A stretch of DNA of 8,912 bases. It comes from Oxalobacteraceae bacterium. Its GTDB lineage: Bacteria > Pseudomonadota > Gammaproteobacteria > Burkholderiales > Burkholderiaceae_D. A program made the translations under genes and the position numbers. Where the stretch lies: NCBI GenBank assembly GCA_947446335.1, contig CANFGA010000097.1:1-8912 (forward strand), read 5' to 3'. Of this stretch, positions 1 to 5,677 are shown one piece after another (the stretch's first letter is position 1; the number at the start of each line of letters is the position of its first letter). The notes under the pieces are model-generated. The model saw nothing but the letters and a program-made list of their open reading frames with translations. It was not told the origin of the DNA and did no database searches.

Positions 1-2
1 CC

Positions 3-1262
3 GGCAAGGGAGTGCTGTCGGAGCAAAACACGAACGCGCTGCTGCGCAAGCGCTGGGCCAATTCCACGCTCGACCTGAAGACCCAGGCCGCTCTGGAAGA
101 AGCGGCTACCGGGATGCCTTTGATCGCAGGCAACAAAGTCACGCTGCTGTTCGATGGACCGCAGACGATGGAACAGATGCTCAAGGCGATCGCCGCGGCG
201 ACCAACCATATCAATCTGGAAACCTATATCTTCGACCAGGATGAAATGGGCTTGAAGTTCGCCGACATGCTGATAGAGAAGCAACGTCAAGGCATCGCCG
301 TCAGCATCATGTATGACAGCGTGGGCACGCTGGCCGTGCCGCAGGACTTTTTCGATCGCATGCGCAGCGCCGGTGTCAAACTGGTGGCCTTCAATCCCGT
401 CAATCCAGCCAAGGTACGCGGTGACAGCTGGCGGCTGAACAATCGCGACCACCGCAAGGTCTTGATCGTCGATGGCAAGGTCGCGTTCACCGGCGGGGTC
501 AACATCAGCGATACTTATGCCAAGAGTTCGCTGTTTCGCTCGCGCGGGCGCCAGCGCAGCAACGACGAATCGGAAGTGGGATGGCGCGATACCCATGTGA
601 TGGTCGAAGGCCCGGCCGTAGCCGCCTTCCAGTGGATGTTCATCCGGGCCTGGACCCGGCAAGATGCGGACGACTTGCCCGATGCCTTCTTCTTCCCACC
701 GCTGACAAACGTCGGCGACAAGCTGGTCAGGGTCATCGCCAGCGAACCGGGCGGCGACTTCGAAATCTACAAAGCCTATATCCTGGCGATGCAAGAAGCG
801 AAGCAATCGATCTATCTGACGTCAGCCTACTTCGTACCTGACCATCAAACCATCACAACCCTCACTGATGCAGCCAAGCGCGGCGTCGATGTCAAGCTGG
901 TGCTGCCCGGCGTTTCCGACAGCAGCCTGGTATTTCACGCCAGCCATGCCTTTTATGATGCATTGCTGGAAGGCGGAGTCAGAATTTACCAGCTCAAGCT
1001 ATCGGTATTGCATGCCAAGACCGCTGTCATCGATGGCAACTGGTCGACGGTCGGCTCGACCAATATCGACATGCGCAGCTTCATGCACAACAGCGAACTG
1101 AACTTGGTGGTGCTGGGTGCAGCGTTCGGCGACGACATGGAAAATGCCTTTGCCGAAGACTTGCGCGACTCGACCGAGATCACCCAACAACAATGGCGCC
1201 AGCGTCCATTGAGCGACCGGATCAAGGAATGGGCAGCGCGCTTCGTCGGCTATTGGCTATGA
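3..1262 (+). CDS. Phospholipase-D-superfamily cardiolipin synthase-like protein (5'-partial)
   Basis: The product most likely belongs to the ClsA/ClsB/ClsC group, which makes cardiolipin by phosphatidyl transfer onto phosphatidylglycerol at the inner membrane. Two HKD catalytic motifs are visible: HRKVLIVD (codons at 450-473), followed by a GGVN segment, and HAKTAVID (codons at 1011-1034), followed by GSTNID. This is the usual two-domain arrangement, each domain supplying one H-K-D set. The C-terminus ends in the hydrophobic/aromatic VGYWL, common in cardiolipin synthases. A GTG at position 12 could serve as start (416 aa), but the frame is open to the window edge, the purine run lies directly against that GTG with no spacer, and about 37 residues precede the first conserved core segment. 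I therefore think the true start, possibly with a signal or membrane segment, lies upstream. The stop overlaps the convergent metallophosphoesterase gene by 6 bp. Which Cls subtype it is, and its donor lipid, cannot be told from sequence alone. Confidence 0.88.
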   Translation, partial: GKGVLSEQNTNALLRKRWANSTLDLKTQAALEEAATGMPLIAGNKVTLLFDGPQTMEQMLKAIAAATNHINLETYIFDQDEMGLKFADMLIEKQRQGIAVSIMYDSVGTLAVPQDFFDRMRSAGVKLVAFNPVNPAKVRGDSWRLNNRDHRKVLIVDGKVAFTGGVNISDTYAKSSLFRSRGRQRSNDESEVGWRDTHVMVEGPAVAAFQWMFIRAWTRQDADDLPDAFFFPPLTNVGDKLVRVIASEPGGDFEIYKAYILAMQEAKQSIYLTSAYFVPDHQTITTLTDAAKRGVDVKLVLPGVSDSSLVFHASHAFYDALLEGGVRIYQLKLSVLHAKTAVIDGNWSTVGSTNIDMRSFMHNSELNLVVLGAAFGDDMENAFAEDLRDSTEITQQQWRQRPLSDRIKEWAARFVGYWL

Positions 1263-2093
1263 GGGATCAACGGCGTTCACTTCCGACCAGATTGCGCCCA
1301 GCTTCGTAAAAGTGACACTCTTCACTGGCCCGAATGCCGCGCGGCCGGGGTGCCAACTGTAGCGCTGTACCGTGATGCAAGCGGCCTCCACTTGCAGCAC
1401 ATTGAAGGAATTTGATTCGCCCCGGCCGCGCGTCGAGGTCGCCGTTCCCGCCTGCACCATCAGCGCCGCATAAGCATCGATCTGGTGGCGTGCGCTGGAA
1501 TTGCCGACGTGGCTGGCATGCAAATGGCCAGAGAGCAACAGGTCGACGCCGCAATCGGCGAACATGGCCATGCCCCGCGCAGCATGGCGCACCAGGTCAA
1601 AGCGGCCAAACGGCGCCGGCAGATCGAACGGGTGGTGCGACACGATGATTTTGGTGCGCCCGGGATGGATCTGATCGAGCTCGGCAAAACGATGGCGGAT
1701 CAGCGCCATCTGGCGCACATTGATGCGGCCATCCTTGATCGTGAGCGCGCGCGCCGTATTGATGCCGAGCACGGCGATTTCATCGTCGACGTAGACCGGT
1801 TCGATCTGATCGAAAAAATGGCGGCGGTACTTGGCCAGCGGCGCCAGCAAGCGCTGCGCGACATCGTACAAAGGCACATCGTGATTGCCGGGCACCGCCA
1901 GCCACGGTGCGGGCAAGGCATCCAGAAACGCACGCGCAGCCTGGAATTCATGGCTGTGCGCGCGCTGCGTCAAGTCACCCGAGACCAGCACCAGATCGGG
2001 CGCGATGGCGCCTATTTGCGCCGTCAGGGGCGCCAGTACGCCGGGGGCGATGCGGCCAAAATGTAAATCGGACAAATGAACCAGTGTGCGCAA
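1257..2093 (-). CDS. Calcineurin-like metallophosphoesterase (Icc/CpdA-type fold)
   Basis: This 278-aa protein is a predicted cytoplasmic dinuclear-metal phosphohydrolase. All five family blocks are present in order: DLH at residues 9-11, GD at 39-40, GNHD at 69-72, HH at 153-154 and GHLH at 189-192, so the metal site looks complete. No signal peptide or membrane segment is visible. The start is TTG (2091-2093): GGAG lies 6 nt upstream, the next usable codons would remove the first metal motif, and no ATG lies nearby in frame. It is the third gene of a leftward operon, 19 nt after the lipid kinase stop. CpdA-type members cut 3',5'-cAMP, while relatives act on other phosphomonoesters, phosphodiesters or lipid-linked phosphates. 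The neighbours hint at a phospholipid-derived substrate, but that is inference and the substrate is unknown. Its TAG stop lies inside the end of the convergent cardiolipin synthase gene, with no terminator visible between them. Confidence 0.9.
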   Translation of the reverse strand: MRTLVHLSDLHFGRIAPGVLAPLTAQIGAIAPDLVLVSGDLTQRAHSHEFQAARAFLDALPAPWLAVPGNHDVPLYDVAQRLLAPLAKYRRHFFDQIEPVYVDDEIAVLGINTARALTIKDGRINVRQMALIRHRFAELDQIHPGRTKIIVSHHPFDLPAPFGRFDLVRHAARGMAMFADCGVDLLLSGHLHASHVGNSSARHQIDAYAALMVQAGTATSTRGRGESNSFNVLQVEAACITVQRYSWHPGRAAFGPVKSVTFTKLGAIWSEVNAVDPS

Positions 2094-2112
2094 AATAAGC
2101 TCCGAAGTCGCG

Positions 2113-3012
2113 TCAAGGCGCAGGAATGGGGACGATCACCGCCAGAGCGCCGGCGCGGATACGGTAGCACAGCGGCGTCGCCATGATCGTCACTTCGCCA
2201 TCGGTGGCCACGCGCAAGCGCTTGTGGCGGGTGGAGATCTCGATGTCGGTCGCCAGCAGCACGTCAAAATCGCGCGCCTGAGCCAGGCGCCCGAACAAGG
2301 CGCGCAAGGCTAGACGCAACAAGCCCAGGCGACCCGGGCGCTGCGCCACATACAGGCTGAGCGCACCACCATCGAGGCAGCGCCGCTCGCCGATATTAAA
2401 ACCCTGCATCACGTATTCATTATTGCCGATGAAGACGAACGGTGCGCGCCGTGCATGCTGCGCACCATCGACGCTCAAGCGCATGCTCAGAAAGGGATAG
2501 CGCCGCAGCGCCGTCAGCGTCGCCCAGCCGCAGGCGAGCCACTTGCCACGGCCCAGACGGCGCTGTTGCTTTTCACGGTCGCGCACCATGTCCGGATACA
2601 AGCCGAGGCTGGAATTGTTCAAAAATATGCGCTCATTGACTTCCCCGACATCGATCAACACAGGCTTGCCGTGGGCCAGGTTCGCGATCGCCTGCTCCAG
2701 CACCAAGGGAATGCACAAATCCTTGGCGAAGTGATTGAGCGTACCCAGCGGCAACACCCCCAGCAGCGCCTTGCTTCCGACCAGTTGCGAGGCGACTGCA
2801 TTGATGGTGCCGTCGCCACCGCCAGCGACGACGATGGCCACGCCTTGCTCGCGCGCCGTCACAGCGGCGGCGATCAATTCGGCGCCACCCTGGGCCAGCG
2901 TGATGGTCGGCTCGAAATCGTAAGCCCTGAATTGCTCGGCCAGCGCCGCACTCCAGAGGGCGTCATGGCCGCTGCCGGCGCTGGCGTTGATGATGACGTG
3001 GATCGCAATCAA
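2113..3012 (-). CDS. Diacylglycerol kinase catalytic-domain lipid kinase (YegS/BmrU/DgkB type)
   Basis: This soluble lipid kinase of about 299 aa uses ATP to phosphorylate diacylglycerol or a related lipid hydroxyl; E. coli YegS, a relative, acts on phosphatidylglycerol in vitro. Visible motifs (numbered from the TTG at 3012) are NASAGSG at 9-15, GGGDGT at 64-69 in the nucleotide-binding site, LGTLNHFAKD at 89-98, FIGNNEY near 194-200 and TDGE near 270-273 in the C-terminal beta-sandwich domain. Length is normal for the family. I chose the TTG at 3010-3012 because GGGAG (3019-3023) sits 6 nt upstream. The TTG at 3016-3018 would give two extra residues but abuts that site. The chosen start forms a TTGA overlap with the PAP2 stop, the hallmark of translational coupling. 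The upstream partner removes phosphate from the lipid class that this enzyme phosphorylates, so the two may balance a lipid pool or act on different substrates. Confidence 0.92.
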   Translation of the reverse strand: MIAIHVIINASAGSGHDALWSAALAEQFRAYDFEPTITLAQGGAELIAAAVTAREQGVAIVVAGGGDGTINAVASQLVGSKALLGVLPLGTLNHFAKDLCIPLVLEQAIANLAHGKPVLIDVGEVNERIFLNNSSLGLYPDMVRDREKQQRRLGRGKWLACGWATLTALRRYPFLSMRLSVDGAQHARRAPFVFIGNNEYVMQGFNIGERRCLDGGALSLYVAQRPGRLGLLRLALRALFGRLAQARDFDVLLATDIEISTRHKRLRVATDGEVTIMATPLCYRIRAGALAVIVPIPAP

Positions 3013-3815
3013 GACCAACTCCCGGCCTGATTTTTGCCTGCGCGCCGGCGCTGGTCGGTAGCGGTGCGCCGGCGCTGTTCAGTAGCGGCACGCCGGCGCC
3101 GCAGCGTGGAAATGGCCGTGATGCAAACAGCGAGCCAGCCGCAGCTTTCAACCACGGCAGCGAGCACGTCGCTGGCATAGTGGACGCCCAGATAGACCCG
3201 GCTCGCGCCGACCAGTACCACCATCAGCACGGCAGCGGCGATGATGGCGCCGCGCACGAAAAAGCGCGGACTCAGACACACCAGATACGCGGCGATGATG
3301 CCATACAGCAGCGTGGAAGCTGCCGTATGGCCGCTCGGAAAGCTGTAGCTGGCCAGCGTCAGGATGGCGTCGTCTGAAATGGGGCGCGCACGCATGAACG
3401 TATACTTTAGCGACAGATTCAACAACATCCCGCCCGGCAATGCCAGTGCCGTCGTGAGCAGCCAATAAGGTACTTTTTTCCATGCAAAATAGGCACACAG
3501 CATCACTCCCAGGATACTGTTGCCGACGATGCCGTGCAGATGCGTGATGATCAGCATCAGCGCCGTCAGCGCCGGCGTTGCCTGCGCATGCAGGTATTGT
3601 GCGAGTTGAAGATCAAGCAAGTGGATCCAGCCCAGCGTAGTCGCTGCGCCCATCACCTGATCGGCGATGCGGCCAAAGATCCAGGCCGCCAGCAACAACA
3701 GCAACACCCCTTGCGTCAAATGCAGTCCGAATTCGCCTTCCGGCGAGCAGCGCGCGGCGATGAAACGGCCAAGCCGAGTCTGAGGTTTTTTTTTCATCGA
3801 GTCCGATAAGTCCAT
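3009..3815 (-). CDS. PAP2-family membrane lipid phosphatase (PgpB-like)
   Basis: This 268-aa polytopic inner-membrane phosphatase has the three-part PAP2 signature: K-x6-RP at 137-145, PSGH at 160-163 and SR-x5-H-x3-D at 205-216, so the active site is complete. Hydrophobic stretches lie near 35-48, 83-111, 117-136, 166-181, 188-204 and 217-236. Relatives dephosphorylate phosphatidic acid, phosphatidylglycerol phosphate or undecaprenyl pyrophosphate; the substrate here is not determined. After the last membrane segment the tail is strongly basic and repetitive: RRRAATEQ, RRRTATDQ and RRRAGKNQ at about 240-263. This looks like an added element rather than part of the usual PAP2 core. The start is uncertain. 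The ATG at 3815 has a U-rich leader without a Shine-Dalgarno sequence. The ATG at 3797 (Met7) has only a weak CGGA and is followed by nine A. It heads the leftward operon and lies just left of two LexA boxes. Confidence 0.93.
   Translation of the reverse strand: MDLSDSMKKKPQTRLGRFIAARCSPEGEFGLHLTQGVLLLLLAAWIFGRIADQVMGAATTLGWIHLLDLQLAQYLHAQATPALTALMLIITHLHGIVGNSILGVMLCAYFAWKKVPYWLLTTALALPGGMLLNLSLKYTFMRARPISDDAILTLASYSFPSGHTAASTLLYGIIAAYLVCLSPRFFVRGAIIAAAVLMVVLVGASRVYLGVHYASDVLAAVVESCGWLAVCITAISTLRRRRAATEQRRRTATDQRRRAGKNQAGSWS
3042..3102. repeat. 24-bp tandem repeat, about 2.5 copies, in the PAP2 gene 3' end
   Basis: Two 24-bp units (3042-3065 and 3066-3089) match at most positions and a third partial copy begins at 3090. 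Each carries the palindromic core CGCCGGCG. In the coding frame one unit equals eight residues, so gain or loss of a unit would not shift the frame. It encodes the RRR-containing octapeptides of the PAP2 cytoplasmic tail. Confidence 0.8.
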
Positions 3816-3835
3816 TTAAAAAAACAAAAAAACAA

Positions 3836-3851
3836 CTGTTCATGCATACAG
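3836..3851. promoter_or_regulatory. LexA (SOS) box 1
   Basis: CTGTTCATGCATACAG matches the beta/gammaproteobacterial LexA operator CTGT-N8-ACAG exactly in both half-sites. The flanking bases extend the symmetry to ACTGT...ACAGT followed by A. It lies 20 nt upstream of the first PAP2 ATG, on that gene's side of the divergent region. Confidence 0.85.
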
Positions 3852-3854
3852 TAA

Positions 3855-3870
3855 CTGTGTATTCATACAG
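3855..3870. promoter_or_regulatory. LexA (SOS) box 2
   Basis: CTGTGTATTCATACAG is a second exact CTGT-N8-ACAG match, with flanks again giving ACTGT...ACAGT and A. It starts 19 bp after box 1, nearly two helical turns, a spacing that would allow two LexA dimers to bind side by side. It lies 54 nt before the ATG of the 74-aa gene. A possible extended -10 for that gene, TGC followed by TAAGCT (3877-3885), lies just downstream. In that case box 2 would cover the -35 region; this promoter placement is tentative. Confidence 0.87.
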
Positions 3871-3924
3871 TATTCGTGCTAAGCTCAGGTCTGGTTCAAC
3901 CCATCCCTCTTAAAAGGATCAGCC

Positions 3925-4149
3925 ATGACACCCATCAATAGCACTACGCGTTCACGCTTCGGCCTGCAGTATGCACCGAGCGCATTCATGGTGCGCCTGG
4001 GCAGACGCGAAATGGTGGTCTGTCGCGACTTTCGCAAGCGCTACTATGCCGTCAATCCGCTCATCGAGTGCGACACCGGCATCGAAGCGGGCCACGTCGA
4101 AGTATTGCTGATGCGGCGCTGGCTGCTGATCCTGTCGAAGGCGCACTGA
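3925..4149 (+). CDS. 74-aa protein of unknown function, predicted SOS-inducible
   Basis: I do not recognise this protein. The reading is supported by a strong ribosome binding site (AAAAGGA at 3912-3918, 6 nt before the ATG), GC-rich third codon positions typical of its neighbours, and a dedicated regulatory region. It is basic and arginine-rich. A Ser/Thr-rich N-terminus (about 1-11) leads into FGLQYAPSAFMVRLGRRE, a middle CRDFRKRYYAVNPLIE and a hydrophobic-basic end VEVLLMRRWLLILSK. No signal peptide or convincing membrane span is seen; the alternating hydrophobic pattern suggests a small beta-rich fold with an amphipathic C-terminal segment. Two cysteines lie near residues 34 and 50. Two LexA boxes sit upstream, so induction by DNA damage is likely. 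Small SOS proteins in other bacteria include division inhibitors (SulA, SidA, YneA), but no similarity to them is visible and any such role is speculation. Confidence 0.8.
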   Translation: MTPINSTTRSRFGLQYAPSAFMVRLGRREMVVCRDFRKRYYAVNPLIECDTGIEAGHVEVLLMRRWLLILSKAH

Positions 4150-4245
4150 AGCAACAGGCATCCGCGCAGGCGCTGCCGCTACAGGCAGTGCATGCTTTCG
4201 GCAAGCTGAAAATAAAAACAACAAGATGTATTTTTATTAGCAATT
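4150..4245. other. Intergenic segment between the 74-aa gene and the ompW-type promoter
   Basis: No gene is supported here. There is one modest hairpin (CTGCC at 4173-4177, six-base loop, GGCAG at 4184-4188, with a possible two-base-pair extension). It has no T-run directly behind it, so it is not a convincing terminator. The sequence then becomes AT-rich from about 4208 towards the FNR box. Confidence 0.5.
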
Positions 4246-4259
4246 TTGATCTAGATCAT
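4246..4259. promoter_or_regulatory. FNR/ANR-type box upstream of ompW-like gene
   Basis: TTGATCTAGATCAT fits the FNR consensus TTGAT-N4-ATCAA at 9 of 10 defined positions. Its centre (4252.5) is 41.5 bp before a start point near 4294 that would be set by the -10-like TAAACT at 4282-4287. That is the standard class II activator position. OmpW genes are known targets of FNR in enterobacteria, which supports the call. Confidence 0.78.
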
Positions 4260-4281
4260 GTTTTTTATTTCTTTAAATCAT

Positions 4282-4294
4282 TAAACTGCATTGC
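4282..4294 (+). promoter_or_regulatory. Predicted -10 element and start point for ompW-like gene
   Basis: TAAACT (4282-4287) matches 4 of 6 bases of TATAAT. No good -35 hexamer lies 17 bp upstream, as expected for an activator-dependent promoter whose FNR box fills that position. The predicted transcript would start near 4294, leaving a leader of about 17 to 32 nt depending on the start codon used. Confidence 0.5.
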
Positions 4295-4310
4295 ATATCA
4301 ACGACAACCG

Positions 4311-4946
4311 ATGAAAGCAGTGATGATGAAAAAAGCAATGACAGCAGCATTGGCCGTGTCCTTCCTGGGCTTGTTTGCAACCGAAGCGATGGCGCAGGAA
4401 CAAAGCCCATGGCTGGTGCGCGTGCGCGCCGTTCACATCGACCCGGTCGACAAATCCGATGCCTTCGGTCCTTATGCGTCGGATGCGGTGACAGTATCGA
4501 GCAAGACGATACCTGAAATCGACATCTCGTATTTTTTCACACCAAACATCGCTGCTGAACTGGTGCTGACCTATCCGCAAAAACATGATGTGATGCTCAA
4601 TGGTGCCAATATCGGCAGCTTCAAGCATGTGCCACCGACGCTGCTGGCCCAATATCACTTCATGCCCGAAGCGCAGTTCAGCCCTTACCTCGGCGCCGGC
4701 GTGAACTATACCAATATTTCCAGCGTGCACCTGCTCGGCGGCGCTGCCACGATGGAACACAAGAGCTTCGGTTTCGCGCTGCAAGCGGGCCTCGACTACA
4801 AGATCGACAAGAACTGGTCGCTCAACCTGGACATCAAGAAGGTCCAGATCGGCAGCGATGTCATGGCATCGGGCAGCGGTGCCAAGCTGACCGAAGTCAA
4901 GGTCGATCCGATCCTGATCGGCATCGGCATCGGTTATCGCTTCTGA
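4311..4946 (+). CDS. ompW: OmpW-family outer-membrane protein
   Basis: This is a small eight-stranded outer-membrane beta-barrel of about 206-211 aa; E. coli OmpW, 212 aa as precursor, forms a narrow hydrophobic channel. Numbered from the ATG at 4311, a signal peptide covers residues 1-28 (Lys7-Lys8, hydrophobic core, cleavage after AMA before QEQ). The mature N-terminus SPWLVRVRAVHIDP is the family signature. Also seen are alternating strands such as ISYFFTPNIAAELVLTYP, the block YHFMPEAQFSPYLGAGVNYT and the terminal aromatic YRF used for barrel assembly. The frame is open further upstream, but that part overlaps the 74-aa gene and precedes the promoter. ATGs at 4311, 4323 and 4326 all compete; a weak GAAAG at 4313-4317 favours 4323 or 4326. 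The FNR box implies regulation by oxygen. Members have been linked to small hydrophobic molecules and stress resistance, but the substrate here is unknown. Confidence 0.93.
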   Translation: MKAVMMKKAMTAALAVSFLGLFATEAMAQEQSPWLVRVRAVHIDPVDKSDAFGPYASDAVTVSSKTIPEIDISYFFTPNIAAELVLTYPQKHDVMLNGANIGSFKHVPPTLLAQYHFMPEAQFSPYLGAGVNYTNISSVHLLGGAATMEHKSFGFALQAGLDYKIDKNWSLNLDIKKVQIGSDVMASGSGAKLTEVKVDPILIGIGIGYRF

Positions 4947-4965
4947 GCGACTTCGCTCTGGATTC

Positions 4966-4993
4966 AAAAAAAACCGGCCATGGCCGGTTTTTT
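4966..4993. terminator. Bidirectional rho-independent terminator between ompW-like and response regulator genes
   Basis: A perfect palindrome is centred at 4980/4981: CCGGC, then CATG, then GCCGG, flanked by an A-run (4966-4973) on the left and a T-run (4988-4993) on the right. Read from either strand it gives a GC-rich hairpin followed by U residues, so it can end both convergent transcripts. A smaller hairpin, GAGCG-ACTT-CGCTC, at 4945-4958 directly follows the ompW-like stop. Confidence 0.9.
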
Positions 4994-5008
4994 CATGGGC
5001 CGACAGTC

Positions 5009-5677
5009 CTAGGCTGGTGTGGCCTGGAATGTCACCAGGCCGTGGCGCGCAGCCAGGTGCAGCAACTTGAAATCGTTGTCGACGCCGAGTTTTTGTCGGA
5101 TCAACGACAGATAATTGAGCACCGTTTTCGGACTCAGCTGCATCGAACTGGCGATCACGCCGGACGATTCGCCCTGCACCAGCATGCGCAGCACTTCGAA
5201 CTCCCTGGGCGTAAGCTGGGTAAACACGTCTTCGCCAGCGATCACCTCGCGCGCCAATATCTGCGCAATGTCGGGCGAGAAAACGCGCTTGCCGGCAGCC
5301 ACTTCGCGGATGCCATCGATCACATCGTCGGGCTCGCAGTATTTGGTCAAATAGCCAAGAGCGCCGCTGCGCACGGCCTGCGTCACGTGAGCGGCATCTT
5401 CGTGCATCGACAACACCAGGATTTTCAGTTCCGGACGGCGTGCCAACATGCCGCGTATGGCCTCGATGCCGCTGCTGCCGCGCAAACTCAAATCCACCAA
5501 CGCAACATCAGGCTGCACGCGCAGCACCAGCGCATTGGCTTCATCGGCCCGCGCAGCCTCGCCCACCACCTGCAAACCAGGCTCCGCATCGAGCAAGCGC
5601 TTGTAGCCGGTCCTTACCACCGCATGGTCATCGACCAGGATGATGCGTATCGAGTGCGTTGTCGCTGAAATGGTCAT
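5009..5677 (-). CDS. LuxR/NarL-family response regulator (MoxX-like)
   Basis: This 222-aa cytoplasmic regulator has an N-terminal receiver domain (about 10-125): acidic pair D16/D17, phospho-acceptor D62 in VALVDLSL, S90 and K112 in GYLTK. All key residues are present. A GerE/LuxR helix-turn-helix follows (about 153-215), opening with LTPREFEVL and containing the recognition region SPKTVLNYLSLIRQKLG. The frame is open to 5848, but the start at 5675-5677 is preferred. It has GGAG 5 nt upstream, begins just before the receiver fold, and its ATG overlaps the kinase stop as ATGA, a sign of translational coupling. Phosphorylated by the adjacent kinase, it should bind DNA as a dimer. The divergent receptor promoter is the obvious candidate target. 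Its own transcript ends at the shared palindromic terminator. Confidence 0.93.
   Translation of the reverse strand: MTISATTHSIRIILVDDHAVVRTGYKRLLDAEPGLQVVGEAARADEANALVLRVQPDVALVDLSLRGSSGIEAIRGMLARRPELKILVLSMHEDAAHVTQAVRSGALGYLTKYCEPDDVIDGIREVAAGKRVFSPDIAQILAREVIAGEDVFTQLTPREFEVLRMLVQGESSGVIASSMQLSPKTVLNYLSLIRQKLGVDNDFKLLHLAARHGLVTFQATPA

Noticed and set aside
1485..2066. 193-codon open frame on the + strand opposite the metallophosphoesterase gene
   Set aside because: It is antisense to a gene with all catalytic motifs intact, has no ribosome binding site or recognisable domain, and GC-rich genes commonly leave long open frames on the opposite strand.
4171..4190. Hairpin after the 74-aa gene as a terminator
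   Set aside because: The stem is short with a G-T pair and no T-run follows it, so termination here is not supported.
3952..4224. 90-codon - strand frame with a start resembling a lipoprotein signal (LFLFSAC), antisense to the 74-aa gene
   Set aside because: The hydrophobic start is very short, followed by a non-lipoprotein-like sequence; no ribosome binding site is visible, and the + strand gene has far better support.
4068..4310. Upstream in-frame extension of the ompW-like gene
   Set aside because: It would overlap the 74-aa gene, run through the FNR box and promoter, and bury the signal peptide; the start at 4311-4326 fits the family.
4281..4967. 228-codon open frame on the - strand opposite the ompW-like gene
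   Set aside because: Its composition is that of a complement of a coding frame (His/Asp/Arg-rich), it begins inside the bidirectional terminator palindrome, and no domain is seen.
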